Shown here: one piece after another, positions 1 through 12,090 of the stretch
Layout: each line of letters opens with the position of its first letter
Numbering within the stretch: position 1 is the stretch's first letter
Assembly (NCBI GenBank): GCA_036936605.1
Contig: JAUPFV010000001.1
Coordinates: forward strand, 117,684,771 to 117,748,770
Direction: 5' to 3'
Source: Limnanthes douglasii subsp. nivea
Lineage: Eukaryota > Streptophyta > Magnoliopsida > Brassicales > Limnanthaceae
DNA: 64,000 bases
Made by a program: the position numbers and the translations under genes
The notes under the pieces: generated by a model
Told to the model about the DNA's origin: nothing
The model's input: the letters and a program-made list of their open reading frames with translations, nothing else
Database searches by the model: none

Positions 1-365
1 TACAACTTCTCCTCCAAGTGACAACGTTTGACACAAAGTTAAGCCTTCGATGGTGATCTTACCGCCGTCACTTTGATCATATACTTAAAACTTCTCCAGT
101 TAAGCTTATAGTGACACCAATATTCTTTACCCGATGGTCCAATTACTCATCAGAGAAGAACTATCCACCTATACACTTAAAGTGATTAATTTCTATGCAC
201 TCTACAAATCTATTAAGGCAATCCTCCCCAATAGACCAGTATCCCAAGAATGCGGTAATAAAGATCATATCGAGAAAATCTTGAAAGTTTCCCCATTGTT
301 TGAATGACCAAAATCTTTGACCCATAAAACTTCATTCCAAAGCCCATACCCAACATTGGTTAAAC

Positions 366-2294
366 TTATTTTACAAAGGCCAAACAAAAACCCAGTTTGA
401 AAACAACTTCAGTAGAGGTGTCCTGATTTCCATCTTTATGCTCAAATTTTATATACACTTCAACTTCACCTTTGAAACCTATTACATATCCATGGACGCC
501 GAAAGTCCAGGGGCCGAAGCTTACTTGGAGTAAAGGATATGTTTCCAAAAACTTAACAGAATAAGAGGTTGAGTGAAAGCGTTGTTGGGACAACTATTAC
601 ATAATTTAGGGAACTCTTCAAGATTATACTCCTAGATATTGAATAATAACTAGTGAACGCTTGGTTGATTAAGGCCCTCGCTATTTTTAGTCTTAAATAT
701 TTTCAAATATTTTTTGGATTGGATCTCTACCTGATTTGACAAAATCTCAAAGGCCTCCAGCTGAATCTAGCAGAACCATTTCAAAAAATAGATGTCTTTC
801 ATAATACCCTATACACTTCAGCTCTACCTTTGAAACCTATTACATCTCCATGGACACTACCGGAGGCTGAAGCTTACTTGGAGTAAAGACTATGTTTCTA
901 AAAACTTGACAGAATAAGAGGTTGAGTGAAAGAGTTTGTGGGACAACTATTATATAATTCAGGGCACTATTCAACATTATGCTCCTAGATCTACCAAGTA
1001 TAGAACAATAACTAGTGAATGTTCGGTTCACTAATGCATTGCTATTTTTAGTCTTAAAGATTTTCAAATATATTTTGGATTGGATCTCTACCTGATTCGA
1101 CAAAGTCTCAAAGGCTTCCAACTAAATTCTAGCAGAACCATTTCAAAAAATGATGCCTTTCCTACTACAGGCCCATCCAGAACTAAAATACCATATGTTC
1201 GACTAGTGTCTATAACAACGTGTGAGTCTTGCAAGATCCTAAGTCTTCCATCTCCAAATTTAACCTCAAAACCTTCCGAATCTGTGATACCTATCGACAT
1301 AATGTTATATTTAAGTTTAAAGACCTACCACACATATGTTAAAGCTTTTTCCAGTCCAATAAACACCATAGATCTAATAATTCTCATTCCTTTCACAGTT
1401 CAATACATATCATTCCTCAACATGATCTAAACACCTTCAAACACTTCATCTTTTAAAGCCAATTATTATTAGAAATAATATGTAATGAAACTCTTGAATC
1501 GAGAACCCACTTGTTATTTTTCGCGTAATAAGAAACCGCTAACCTAACATGATATTCATAGTCATTTGAGATCATCCTAACATCTCCAACTTCGTCACTT
1601 ATATAACTATATGCCTTCCTCCTCTAGGGATACTTCTAATATGACACTCTTTCTGGAAGGACCGACATTTCATCCTAGAACCAAATTTTTTTATTGAATT
1701 TTTCCATCTATGGTTTCAATTCATACTCAGTCTAACACTATCATACTCTTTCTTCATAACTGACTTCCTTTGAAGATCCTGTAAGTTCAAAGCATTCTTA
1801 ACTTAGCCCTCATGAATGACTATTTTCCATAGATCATAGTATGAAAAAAGTATTCACACTTCCAACAGAAAGTTCAAGAGAATAATTTATTGATTTTAAT
1901 ATTCTACCTTGACTACAATTACATTCAGATCAAGAATGTTTTTATTGAGATCATTCAGGTGTTTTCGGATCTCCATGCTACCATCCATCTCCAATATGTA
2001 AAGTTGCTTCTTCAGGTACAACATGTTTCCCAATAATTTCTTCATTTAAATAACTTCTAACTTATTCCATATCTTCATGGCCAAAGACTCTTCAGAAACC
2101 TCTTGAAGCACCTCGTCCCTCAGGCTCAAGATCAACATATTATGCACCTTGGATAATACCTCACCATCGATCTCCTTTGTACCATTCTCTGCAATGGCAA
2201 TATATATTATCATATGTACAATGAATTCTTTAAACTTAATTATCCAGGTATTAAAATTATTATCTCCTATGATTTTTTCAAGGTTCAACTTCAT
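366..2294 (-). pseudogene. Copia gag-pol remnant
   Basis: Reads on the minus strand with many stops and frameshifts. The gag start at 2294-2046 shows the pattern of the Copia gag family (GDNNFNTW near residue 10, then ILSLRDEVLQEVSEESLAMK). Near 1500-1535 a segment reads WVLDSRVS, corresponding to the protease active site D-S-G with Gly replaced by Arg. At 1300-1088 a 70-residue open stretch (FEVKFGDGRLRI, then SRTYGILVLDG) fits the region before integrase. Further down, the sequence fits only loosely with integrase C-terminal sequence. The gene would encode the structural and enzymatic polyprotein of a retrotransposon; this copy is dead. Confidence 0.65.
453..1165. repeat. Two-copy tandem duplication, 358-bp period
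   Basis: Copy 1 (453-810) and copy 2 (811-about 1165) both begin ATACACTTCA and both contain the block CTTACTTGGAGTAAAG and the block GGATTGGATCTCTACCTGAT. They differ by scattered substitutions and small indels, so the duplication is old. It lies inside the Copia pol remnant. Confidence 0.85.
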
Positions 2295-2415
2295 GAAATC
2301 TATTATTATGATTGGGCTTCACTTTAATCTAAGATCTGTTCTCTTCATCCTTCTACTTTATCTTCTTCACGAATAACTAATATTGATATAATATCTTCAA
2401 GATCACTGCACCACT

Positions 2416-2990
2416 TGTTAGGAATATCAACAATATCCAAAAACGATCATACACAGCCCTAACAAGACTTGTTAAGACAGCTTGTAGCCACTACACCGAT
2501 GTAATGGCTGATATGTAGTAAACACCTACCTGAGAGACTGTAAGAGATAAACAGAGCTTCAACTCTTACATTACTTCAAGAAAAAAGTTAACAAAGACGA
2601 ACATAAAGTAAATCACACGTACAATAAGATATTTAACGTTGTTTGGATAGTAAAGAGATCTTAAATCTATAAGTAACGAACGTAATATATATATATATAA
2701 GGCTACAAAAAGAATATCAAACACTAAACACTTAATCACTAAAATTATGGGCTTACAAAGAAACCGTGAATCTCAGAATGCGTATTCAAGTATTTATCTT
2801 CAACCTCACAACGCTCTCTATAAAAACAGGCTAGCCTCCTATATCGATGCCATTGTTGCTTCATCATATCACTATTTTACCACACATTATGCTTATTTTA
2901 CTTCTAGACTTATGAAAAGCCTAATTCTCCAACAGACACTCCAATAAATCACATTAATCAATGACTCTAATAAATCCCTAATCATAAAAC
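2416..2990 (-). repeat. Probable LTR of Copia element A
   Basis: Begins TGTTAGGAATATC next to the gag leader. It shares blocks such as ATATTTAACG, AAGAGATCTTA and CAAACACTAA with the LTRs at 35498-36346 and 40064-40834 in the same order. The distal boundary is not exact. The poly-AT run at 2684-2699 precedes it internally. Confidence 0.5.
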
Positions 2991-3099
2991 ATTAAACCTA
3001 ATAAATAGGAAATCTGGATGAATACATGATGATGATTCTAGATTTATCTCACCAGAAATTATTAGATTATACATGTAAAAATTGAAAAAGAGTATTTAA

Positions 3100-3300
3100 T
3101 GCCAAGATATAATAATGATTGTTCACTCTTTCGCAAAATAGTATCTAGTTATATTTATAGTGACCAATATGGGCCATTAAGCTCTATTAGCCCATCGATA
3201 AAAAAAATCTATTATAGGGTTTGTTCTTAGCCTACAATTTAGAATACTTAAACTGGACCAAATAAGATGTTTAGCCCAAAATATAATTCTCTTATCACTA
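3100..3300. repeat. Direct repeat copy 1 (possible 3' LTR part)
   Basis: Pairs with 5917-6115. The shared core is ATAATGATT, TTCAC, TTATAGTGACCAATATGG and TTCTTAG. Divergence by eye is considerable. Confidence 0.6.
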
Positions 3301-4346
3301 TCCCTTATTCATGTCGAACTAATCAAAACATGAATATTAAAATTCCACCACTAAGGTTTGATGATGTCAATCCAAGAGCCCTATGTTGTGTTGAACTTAT
3401 ATTTTCTTAGGTATAGGCTATGTATCCTTATTCATGTTTTTCAAGTACTCACCTTCGAATTGTAGAGGTAGAAACCTATAGTGTAACCAAATTTTTATGT
3501 TTCAAAGCTTTGGGAGCAAACCATGCTCTTTTCGGAGTAGAGGCTTCGAAGTTTGTTGTCCATTAGAATTTGAAAAGATTTGAAGCTATAATTTTGCATT
3601 CCCTCAAAACTAGGTATGAGAATTTCTACCACATGTAATTCTTTCTCTGACGTAGAGACAAGATTTAGTGAAATTTTATGGATGTGCCCAAAGAGTGTCT
3701 GATGATTCAACTCCCTAAAGCTTTTGCCATGATTTTTTATTAGGGTAGATTGGCGAGGATACTCCTCTTTATTATCAATAAATAAGAGGCAAACTCACCT
3801 TTACTTCTCTTATTTTTATAGTGAGAGACTCCCGATCTTAGAGTAAGAAACTTTACCACTCATTTATTGCCTTTCTTCCCACGACTATGTATTTTCCTTT
3901 ACGACTTAGATTCAACCAATTTTCGTTCTATCTAGGAATCGATGTTCTTATCGAAGCGCTTAACCCGGCTCATATTTTCTTATCACTTTTAGTTATTTTT
4001 TAAGTGAACTTCAGCCTTTTCTAAAGGTATATTATTTTTCTTTGTTCCTGTTTTCAAATATAGAAAGCATTCATTATGATTTGCTTAAAGCAAGTGTACA
4101 AACTTGAACACTTAAATATGCGTTTGGAGTTAAGTATTTTAAAGATATAAAACCTAAGGTTAGAGCCTCTAAAGGATAAGGGAGGTTTCGTTGAGGAGGA
4201 TTTCACGTGACTCTTCCCCAAAGATAGCCTAAACAACGTGAAGGTTTGGGTCGCGGTCTAGATATTCATTGGGTAAATTGAAAATATTAGCCTCCTTGCT
4301 AATACTTATCATATTATTGTTTACTTATTTTAGAATCCCTACTTGA

Positions 4347-4403
4347 GTCCCTGTCTACTATCCAGCGAAACCACAGCCAAGGGAACAGGCTTGGCAGAAT
4401 CAA

Positions 4404-4441
<38 letters not shown>

Positions 4442-4647
4442 ACTTTGTGAAATGACTTGAGAGGTGTAGGATAAGTGGGAGCCGGCAACGAAGAAATTGA
4501 AATACCACTACTTTTAGAGGTAGGGCACTGCCCCTCTTTTTGGACCCAAGGCTCGCTTTTGCGGGCCGATCCGGGCGGAGGATATTGTCAGGTGGGGAGT
4601 TTGGCTGGGGCGACACATCTGTTAAAATATAACGCACATGTCTTAAG
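4347..4647 (+). rRNA. Nuclear 26S rRNA fragment (not a functional gene)
   Basis: From GTCCCTGTCTACTATCC onward the sequence follows the 3' half of plant nuclear 26S rRNA almost base for base. It contains GACCCTGTTGAGCTTGACTC, GTGTAGGATAAGTGGGAGCC, GCACTGCCCCTCTTTTTGG and TTGTCAGGTGGGGAGTTTGG, which are invariant blocks in plants. Around 4514-4525 about 30 to 40 bases of the normal rRNA are missing, between the CCACTACTTTTA and GGGCACTGCC blocks. The match stops near 4647. With only about 300 nt, no flanking rDNA and several substitutions, it is a dispersed pseudogene piece. Open frames across it are artefacts. Confidence 0.92.
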
Positions 4648-4899
4648 ACCACGATCCGTTCATAGAACCTCTTCGAATCCTACAATTGTCTTTCACCTAC
4701 TGAAGCAGCTTACGATTATCAATCAAGCTTTTTATTTCTTCCTTAAGTGCTATGCAATCCATCGTCAAATGGCCGACGACATTATGAAAATTACAATACT
4801 TTTCATCTTTTAATCCCAAGGCATGATAAAATTATCACACTTTACCCACTTATTCCTATAATATTCATGTAGTCGACCCAAAGAGGTAATTTGTTGCAG

Positions 4900-5854
4900 T
4901 GCAGTTTGCGACTGCCTTAGGGTCTGGACCTGAACCGATCGCTTTTGAGTTAGAGTTGTAAAAGGTGAATGGAAGGCATACCAAATCTCTAGTTATTATT
5001 GACGTACTAGATATGCGTTATACATAGTCGAAGTGACCATCATAATTGATGTTAGAGGCTGATAACTCGAATTGGTGTATCTTCCGGAATTAGACGAAGA
5101 TGTATAGTTTATACAATACAGATTCAAGACTATTTGGGTCCAAAAGCGCCCCAAAAATCATCGCTCTATTCCTCATGACATCTTCATCCAAACTCGTCTC
5201 TAGAAGGACCCTACATATATAAAATAATGACCACCTCTTTGTGATAAACATCGATATTATTCCTAGTATGCACAAATTATTGCGTGCAATATCTTAAACT
5301 TTCAATGATCACCTGATTACAGTTTATTATGTGGTCTACGTGACCTCTCGTCACTTTGCTCCTTACAAAATGATGTCTCAAAATAATTCACATATGGTCG
5401 AAGCTTGTGATACACCTCAAGGCCAATCGATTAAAGTAGGTTAATGCATTCATCTTGAAATATATCAAAATGGCTCGACACCACAAAAGTTCATCCTCAG
5501 CGAAACACATTATCACGTTTGTGAACTTCCCAATACGGTACTTCTCGATATTATGGATTTCTAACCTTCTCGGTATTTTGACCGCCACAATTTCTAGAAT
5601 CAACAGAGATATCTTTCTCATGTACCATTGGGTGTAGAAATATTTATTTAAGTAATTTTTCTAAGCCAAACACGAGTGAGAGAGAAGAATCAGGTGGGTT
5701 TTATGACCCTGAACCTTCTGACACAGGGGTGTGAGGTGTACTTGTTGTTTCATGAGTAGTCATTTTTTCGCAGCTCACTTTAGGAGCGTTATAGAGTAAT
5801 AATGAGCCTTCCGCAGTTGTTTCCACTGATGAGTTATGATTCAACTTACTAGAC
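4900..5854 (-). pseudogene. Ty3/Gypsy-like gag remnant
   Basis: Possible start at the Met at 5854 (MSSKLNHNSS), followed by a polar stretch. The 5621-5388 part carries the Gypsy gag signature in degraded form: IEKY near residue 25, a central LWCRA, a TYFNRL and ITSFDHM, where intact relatives have IEKYDG, LLCRAF, WF..L and SISSFDQM. Further downstream, frames shift and stops accumulate. No protease or polymerase follows on this strand; the rRNA piece comes next. Gag would form the particle shell. Confidence 0.55.
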
Positions 5855-5916
5855 ATTTTATGGAGAATAATATAGAGAGAGCATGCTACTAGAAAGAGAA
5901 AGATTATAATTGATAC

Positions 5917-6115
5917 TAACATAAAATAATGATTATTCACCCATTCCCAAGAGGGTGACCAGATATAGTTATAGTGACCAATATGGACCCTAGAGCTCTA
6001 TTCTCTCATTAATACAAAGAATCTATAATAGGTTTTATTCTTAGTCTATGATTTATAAATCCTAAACCCACCCAGAATACGGCTTTTCGCCTAACAAAGA
6101 ATCGCTTTATCAAAT
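5917..6115. repeat. Direct repeat copy 2 (possible 5' LTR part)
   Basis: Pairs with 3100-3300 and lies directly upstream of the gag start in element orientation, where a 5' LTR is expected. Confidence 0.55.
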
Positions 6116-6399
6116 ATAAGCGACCCAATTAATTGGAAAATCTAATTAATAGAAAATCCAATTAATATAAGAAGACAAAAATAGGAGATCTAATTAAATA
6201 GGAAACTTCCAGCAAATAAAAGAAGTCTAGTTCGATCAAGAAATTATTCCCAACTTTATAATGTAAAAAAAAACATTTAGTTCCACTTGTACAAGTCATC
6301 GCTAGCATTGGTTAGGGGTCCTCAGTAACATTTTAGTTCCGATTGATAATATTTTTTGATTTTGTAAAGAAAACTTTGCCAGTAGCATGCGAGTTCAAC

Positions 6400-7640
6400 C
6401 ATGATATTTATGTACATTTTAAAACCATATGAGTGTATTGAATATTAAACATGAGAGTTCTTCATTATAATCCAACCGTGGGAGTTCTTCATTAGATCCT
6501 TATGGCTCAAACTATGAGAGTTTTGTTCATCTTTAACCATGCGAGTTCTGTATATTATGTTTTCAACCATGATAGTTATGTACATTTTTAACCATGTGAT
6601 TATATTGAATATTAAACATGAGAGTTCTTCATTATAATCTAATCATGCGAGTTCCTGTGTATTAAACAATTCAATTTTAACCATGAGATTATCGTACATT
6701 TTTAAGCATACGAGTTTATTGAATATTAGACATGAGAGTTCTTCATTATAATCCAACCATGAGAGTTCTTCATTAGATTCTTATGGTTCTGACCATAAGA
6801 GTTCTATACATTTCTAACAATGCGAGTTCTATAAATTTTTAACCATGTGAGTTCTATAAATTTTTAACCACGTCAGTTTATTGAATATTAAACATGATAA
6901 TTCTTCATTATAATCTAACCATGCGAGTTCTTGTATATTAAACCATTCATTTTTAAGTCTATTAGTTGTGCTAGATCCTTATGTTTCCAACCACGAGAGT
7001 TATGTATATTTTTAACCATGCGAGTTTATTGAATATTAGACACGAGAGGTTCATTATAATCCAACCGTACGAGTTCTTGTATATTAAACCATTTGATTTT
7101 AAGTCTATTAGTTATGCTAGATCCTTATGTTTCCAACCATTGCATTTTTTATCGTGCAAGTTTATTGAATATTTAAACATGAGAGTTCTTCAATATAATC
7201 CAATCGTGTGAGCTCTTGTATATTAAACCACTCGATTTTAAGTGTATTAATTGTGCTAGATCCTTATGGTTCAAACCATGAGAGTTATGCATATTTTTAA
7301 CCATGAGAATTCTATACATTATGTTTCCAACAATGAGAGTTCAGTATATTTTTAACCATGCGAATTTTATTGAATATTAAAAATGAGAGTTCTTTATTGT
7401 AATATAACTGTAGGAGTTCTTGTATACTAAACCATTTGATTTTAAAAATGAGAAATCTACGATGAGAGTTTTGTACATTTTAAACCATGCGACTTTATTG
7501 AATATTAAACATGATAGTTCTTCATTATAATCCAATTGTTAGATCCTTATTGTTCAAACAATGAGAGTTCTTTATATTTTTAACCATGAGAGTTCTGTAT
7601 ATTTTTAACAATGAGAGTTATGTATATTATGTTTCCAACA
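6400..7640. repeat. Complex minisatellite with higher-order units
   Basis: About fifty degenerate copies of a roughly 22-28 nt unit with core CATGAGAGTT (variants CATGCGAGTT, CATGTGAGTT), followed by AT-rich tails. A second level is visible: the phrase TTTATTGAATATTA recurs eight times near 6430, 6605, 6715, 6876, 7023, 7160, 7365 and 7492, and is usually followed by the block CATGAGAGTTCTTCATTATAATCCAACC. A third phrase, TAGATCCTTATG, also recurs. Spacing of 110-205 bp shows unequal expansion of higher-order blocks. Open frames through the array (for example 6981-7211) are artefacts. Confidence 0.93.
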
Positions 7641-8860
7641 AAAAAATTCCAAACAAATTCCAAAAATATTATTAATGGATCTACTTTTGTTTGTCTTAAA
7701 AAGCAAACCTGATGGTACTTTCAAATTATTTTTCCAAAATACGATTTGAAAGATACAAACTTGAAAAAATGGTTAAAAAGGATTACTTGTGATTTTTCAG
7801 AGTATTTATTGGTACTATTCAATTTTTGGATACTAAGTCAGAATGAATCCATTATAGAACAGAAGTAGCACATAAATGGAAGGCTTAAATACCAAAACCT
7901 GAAATCCGTACAACGGAAGATCCTAAATTTGAGACTTTCTACACCAAAAATATTATTTTTTTATCTTTTGAGTTGTTCTGCCGGATCATCTTAGTAGTCT
8001 CAAATAGGGTGTGCATGTCTCCCTCTTTTTATAGTAGGTGATTCACCGAAGAAGAAGAACTCGTGATTAGTTTTTTTTCGATTTTTTATATGGCTTCAAT
8101 TAAAGGACTTACTCTAAGGCTAAACGGAAAACTACCTCGAGGAGTCCGTTTATTCTCTCCGTCTCAGATTTCAAAGATATACCGACCATAGGTATCTTGC
8201 ATCAGATTAATAAAACGCAACAAGAGACTTTATCATGAATCAATTGATTCTCTAGGATTCAGTGTATGCGTCCTAAGAAGGGCTTGGAATTTTTTTTTTA
8301 CTTTTCATTGGATATTTATTAGGGGATCTAACTTTGTAGCTTGATCTTATACTTTTATAGGTAATAGATTTCTACTTACACAAGTTGGAAAATGCCATTC
8401 ACGAATAACGGCTCGCGCTGCTGCCGACGTTCCTAGGACCGATTGATGTCTCTGATTATATTGAAAAATATCGAAGTCGCGATATTTGTTTCACTCAAAA
8501 TTGGGTCCAATCACGAAAGAATCTTACAGAAGGAGAATCTCCTCTTTGTGGCCTCCCCTCTGAACAATTTTCAAAAACCATTAAATATGTATTTATGGAT
8601 ATTTTTTCTCATATAAATATGTATCTAATTTACAATGCGTTAAATTTTGATGTTATTAGAAAATAGTTGGTTAAAAGGTGTATTGTCTTTTACATATAAT
8701 ATTTATTATAAAAATATAATTACAAAACTTGTCAAAGATTTTAATGAACTAAATAAGTAACAAATATATTCAGAAAATAATATGTTGACTACAATCAAAA
8801 TGTAGATAAAAGCACTACAAATTATAAATGGTCAAGCTATACGTACCCAAACTGGTTTAA
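7641..8860. other. Intergenic, no gene recognised
   Basis: AT-rich sequence with no open frame of note. A stretch at 8010-8500 has an LTR-like look (promoter-like TTTTTATAGTAGG at about 8026, GC-richer tail with GCTCGCGCTGCTGCC near 8411), but no partner copy exists in the window, so I do not call it. Confidence 0.5.
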
Positions 8861-9239
8861 GTTTATCCACTTTTAAGTTTACCCACTAATGATATAAGTT
8901 GGCCCAATTTTAGACGAAAATACCTTTTTGGGGTATATAAACTTTTTTTTTCACTAAATCCCCTCCGCCTCATTTTATCCGTAACTCTCCTCACTTCCCT
9001 CATTTCTCTCTAAAACCCTAATTCGTCTTCTCTCCAAAACCTTCAACCTCTCTCTAACCTTTTCGGCGAACTAAAATCCGGCAACTCCTACTCTTTTTCC
9101 TCCTCCGTCATGGTGAAAATTATGATTTTGGTTAGGATTTTTATAAGGTTTAGAATCAAAATTAGTTTTAAAATAAAATCAGGATAGAAATATGGTAGAT
9201 TTAGATAGTTTAGGGTTGATTCGAGGCTATTTTCCAGCC

Positions 9240-9375
9240 CGAATTTGGCTGGAAAATGGCCGGCACCGGTGGGGTGCGCTAGCCACGCCATCGGTTCCTG
9301 ACACACCCCACCAGTACAGGTCTTGCGTACCAATGGTATAGGTAACCTGTATCGGCCGGTACACTGGTGCACAAC
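9240..9375. repeat. Palindromic GC-rich motif patch of element 1, left
   Basis: Stands out against the AT-rich surroundings. It holds GGCACCGGTGGGGTGC, CACCCCACC, ACCAATGGTATAGG and CACTGGTGCAC, all variants of ACC-N-GGT half-site pairs. The same ACCAATGGTGCAC motif returns after the PMD gene at 12030. Confidence 0.55.
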
Positions 9376-9564
9376 CGTACTTTAAAAGAATATTTTAAAA
9401 AAAATGAATAATTGAATATTATATAAGTTATAAATGTATAAGTTTTTAATCTTTTTTTGTTTAAAAAATGTATAAGTTTGTATTTTATTATGTTAAATTT
9501 TATATATATTTTATATGTTTTATACGACTAATCTTATTTTATATTTTTTTATTCGAGTACCAAG

Positions 9565-9954
9565 TTTGTTGATGACCAACCTATCGGTGTTACTCGATTA
9601 AGGGTGATTCACTCGGGGACAAATTTGAAAACCGTTAGTGATGTGGAAGATGAGAGGATCCGTGAAAATAAGCGTACGAGAGAGAACGGGGCAGAGAGGA
9701 TTCGTAGCGATCAGTCATTGAGTCGCATAGACAAAGGAACGAGGAAAGAAAAAATAGTAGAAAAAACAGTTGACGATATAACTAGGGGCTCTTCACCGCG
9801 TGATGCACCACCAATACGATCACCTACCGTTTACCGACCATCTGTTGTGTCACCGCCACCATACGCTGCTCGTTCACCTCCCCCATCACATATATCGGCA
9901 CGGCCACCACCATTTAGCGATAGGATGCAAAGGCAGTTCATGTCATCTATATAG
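9565..9954 (+). pseudogene. Charged, proline-rich open stretch upstream of PMD gene 1
   Basis: An open frame of about 130 codons with no clear ATG. The first part is rich in Arg, Lys and Glu (IRENKRTRENGAERIR). The second part is proline-serine rich (SPPPYAARSPPPSH). It is in the same orientation as the PMD exons that follow 160 bases later and may be an N-terminal exon of that gene; a weak acceptor AG lies just upstream near 9555. I do not recognise a domain. Confidence 0.4.
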
Positions 9955-10117
9955 AGGAGCAGAGGCTATTGTTTGTATTTTTGAAATGCAACAAGATACC
10001 TCTCTTTTCTAACTATAAGGATCACGAGGCATTCCACGTTTTCGTTGGGCAAATTAGTATTAACTTGTTATATGCTTTTGGTAGTTAAGTTTCACCTTGT
10101 ATGATATCTCACTTATT

Positions 10118-11505
10118 GTTTTATTTACAAGCTCATACATCGTTAGGCATACATGCACATTATAATGTGCTACGTATGTGGGACCTGAGCACTCATCTAG
10201 AGGTACAACAAAACTTAACACGCACTCCTTTTAGACTCTTTATTGCTTATTTGCCTCAATACTTCACGCATTTTGTACTAAATAAGGTTTTCATCAAGCA
10301 TTGACATTAGGAGACCAACACATTCCATTCCAGCTTCGGAGAGATGACCATCACTCTCGATGATGTTAACTGCATTACAAGTCTCCCTATAGTGGGTAAG
10401 ATTTTGGATGTGGTTACGGCTCCACGGGATGAGGCTTATACTTATTACGTGACTATGTTGGGGTTGAGCGTTGCGGAAGTCTGTGTAGAGCTGGAGTCCA
10501 CGTGAGGCGTTGGGTTTAATATTAAATGGCTACGAGAGACGTTTACAAAGGGCCGCTACCTCGAGCAGACTGACGCCGCTACTATCCATCACGTATCACG
10601 AGCATACTTGATGTTCTTATTTGGTTGCACTATATTTGTGGATACTAGTCAGAAGAGTATCATGGCTGCTTACCCTTTATGAGTTGGAGAACGTGGACTC
10701 GGGTTTATGGGACATCACATGGGTTACCAGTTCATTGGCCTTTCTCTTTCGTGCTGTGGGTGATCCTTCGAAAGCATCGAAGCATAACCTTTACGGATTC
10801 GTTTCCATGCTAGACTGGTGGATTTACGATTACTTTCCTACATTTAAAGCCCCAGAGAATGCGGATCACGTAGCGAGGCAGTCAATGATTGTGAGGTGGC
10901 TACCTAAGAGGATTGTCGGAGCAAACGTCTGCCCAAAATCAATGATGCATTCGATTCTTTAAGATCAGAAGGAGACATATGTAAGTAACCATATTTTTAT
11001 TAGCAACTTATCTATTTTATTTGTCATTATATTTTATTTGTCATATTTTTTACAGGTGGTCTTCCATTCATATGAGGGTATTCGGGTTCAGTTCCTTGTT
11101 CAGGGGATCTGCACCATTGCTAATATTTTGAGGATGATGGGTATTGTAGAGAGATACATGCCTAATCAAGTCATGCTCCAGTTTGGACGAGTTCAAGATG
11201 AACCCAAACTCTCATCCGTACTTAGACATGGGTACAAGAGGAAAGTTGTGGCTCGATACACGTTGTGTGAGAGTGCGTGGCTAGACTGGCGTCATCACTT
11301 ACTTTCAGAGGGGTGGTTAACCGTTACCGTTGATACTTACAAGAAATCAATGACGAACACATGCAGAAGGTACTTGGCTGAGTATGGTTGGCATGTGATT
11401 ACCCCATCCCCGCGCACTACCGACGATAAACTGTGGGACACAATTAAATCGTTGACCACTTTGCATATCCGTCGAGATTTAGAGGGTGCATTCCAGTGGA
11501 GATAA
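10118..11505 (+). pseudogene. Plant mobile domain (PMD, aminotransferase-like) gene 1, two exons
   Basis: Exon 1 (to 10980) carries the PMD hallmarks: FGEMTITLDDV at about 10339, SLP, then LFGCTIFVDTSQKS near 10617 and a Trp-rich FVSMLDWWIYDYFP near 10800. The intron 10981-11055 has GTAAGT and TTTTTTACAG ends. Exon 2 begins at 11056 and stays open to 11505 (YEGIRVQF, PNQVMLQFG, then WLDWRHHLL and RRYL), ending in TAA. Exon 1 has several stops and at least one frameshift (for example near 10303 and 10681). PMD proteins occur both as host factors (MAIN/MAIL type, nuclear) and inside transposons. The transposon context here favours the latter. Confidence 0.85.
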
Positions 11506-11999
11506 CAAGTTTTGCATATATTCTCTCATTGTCTAGTTGTTATTATTATTGGAATTTTTTAGTTATGCTAGGTTGATCTTTGTTTCTCTTTGTGTTTATG
11601 TTTTGTTATCGCATTGGAAGATAATGTTTTGGTATCTAATTGGACAATTGATTGCTGATTTGTATTAGTACTTTGTTATTATAATTTGAAGGTTATTCTG
11701 TTTTGGTTCATATTTATATGTTTTTATCGAATTGTCAACTTATATCTTTTAGTCGAACCTATAAATTATGTTAAAAAATAGACAAAAACATTATACTAAA
11801 CTTTGAAAACCGAAAAACTATGAGAAAAACTAATATGAATAAAACCCATATAAACTTTGAAAACCTAATGATTTGCCTTAGCTCTAATCTTAAAAGTATG
11901 AAAATAACCAATATGATTAAATAATACTAAACGGTGAAAATTTTCTAAAAAAACACCTAGACCAAAATATATTGGGATGCAAAAACAAAATTACAAGTA

Positions 12000-12090
12000 T
12001 TCGTGAACCATGGATGATTAGTCATGAGAACCAATGGTGCACACTACTCTGGACTTAATGGTGCACAGTAGGCAGAACCTATGGTGTAAT
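12000..12090. repeat. Palindromic motif patch of element 1, right
   Basis: Three near copies of CCAATGGTGCACA-type motif in 70 bases (ACCAATGGTGCACAC, TTAATGGTGCACAGT, ACCTATGGTGTAATT), preceded by ACCATGGAT. It matches the motif of the left patch at 9300-9360 and sits between the PMD gene and the small gene. Confidence 0.6.

Larger units (their letters stand above)
1..2990 (-). mobile_element. Decayed Ty1/Copia retrotransposon A, truncated by the window edge
   Basis: The minus strand encodes, from high to low coordinates, a Copia-type gag, a protease-like stretch and a pre-integrase stretch. A probable LTR lies upstream in element orientation from 2416 to about 2990. The LTR boundary is suggested by TGTTAG at 2416 next to a weak primer-binding-like site at 2401-2413. 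The LTR shares order and short blocks with the LTRs of the Copia element at 35498-40834, so the two belong to related lineages. The distal part and the 3' LTR lie left of the window. Confidence 0.7.
3100..6115 (-). mobile_element. Gypsy-like gag element bounded by related direct repeats, carrying a 26S rRNA piece
   Basis: Two direct repeats (about 3100-3300 and 5917-6115) share TATAGTGACCAATATGG followed by AGCTCTATT and a similar tail. Between them are a Gypsy-like gag remnant on the minus strand (4900-5854) and a ribosomal RNA fragment (4347-4647). I infer a small non-autonomous LTR element with the repeats as diverged LTR parts. Clear PBS, PPT and target duplications were not found. An alternative is two unrelated insertions of one repeat family. 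Confidence 0.4.

Noticed and set aside
4434..4813. Open frames on both strands (72 and 112 codons) at 4434-4813
   Set aside because: They lie in the 26S rRNA fragment, whose sequence explains them.
6981..7211. 76-codon open frame
   Set aside because: It runs through the minisatellite; repeats, not a gene.
6400..7640. CRISPR-like regular array
   Set aside because: Units are directly adjacent and degenerate, with no unique spacers, in plant DNA.
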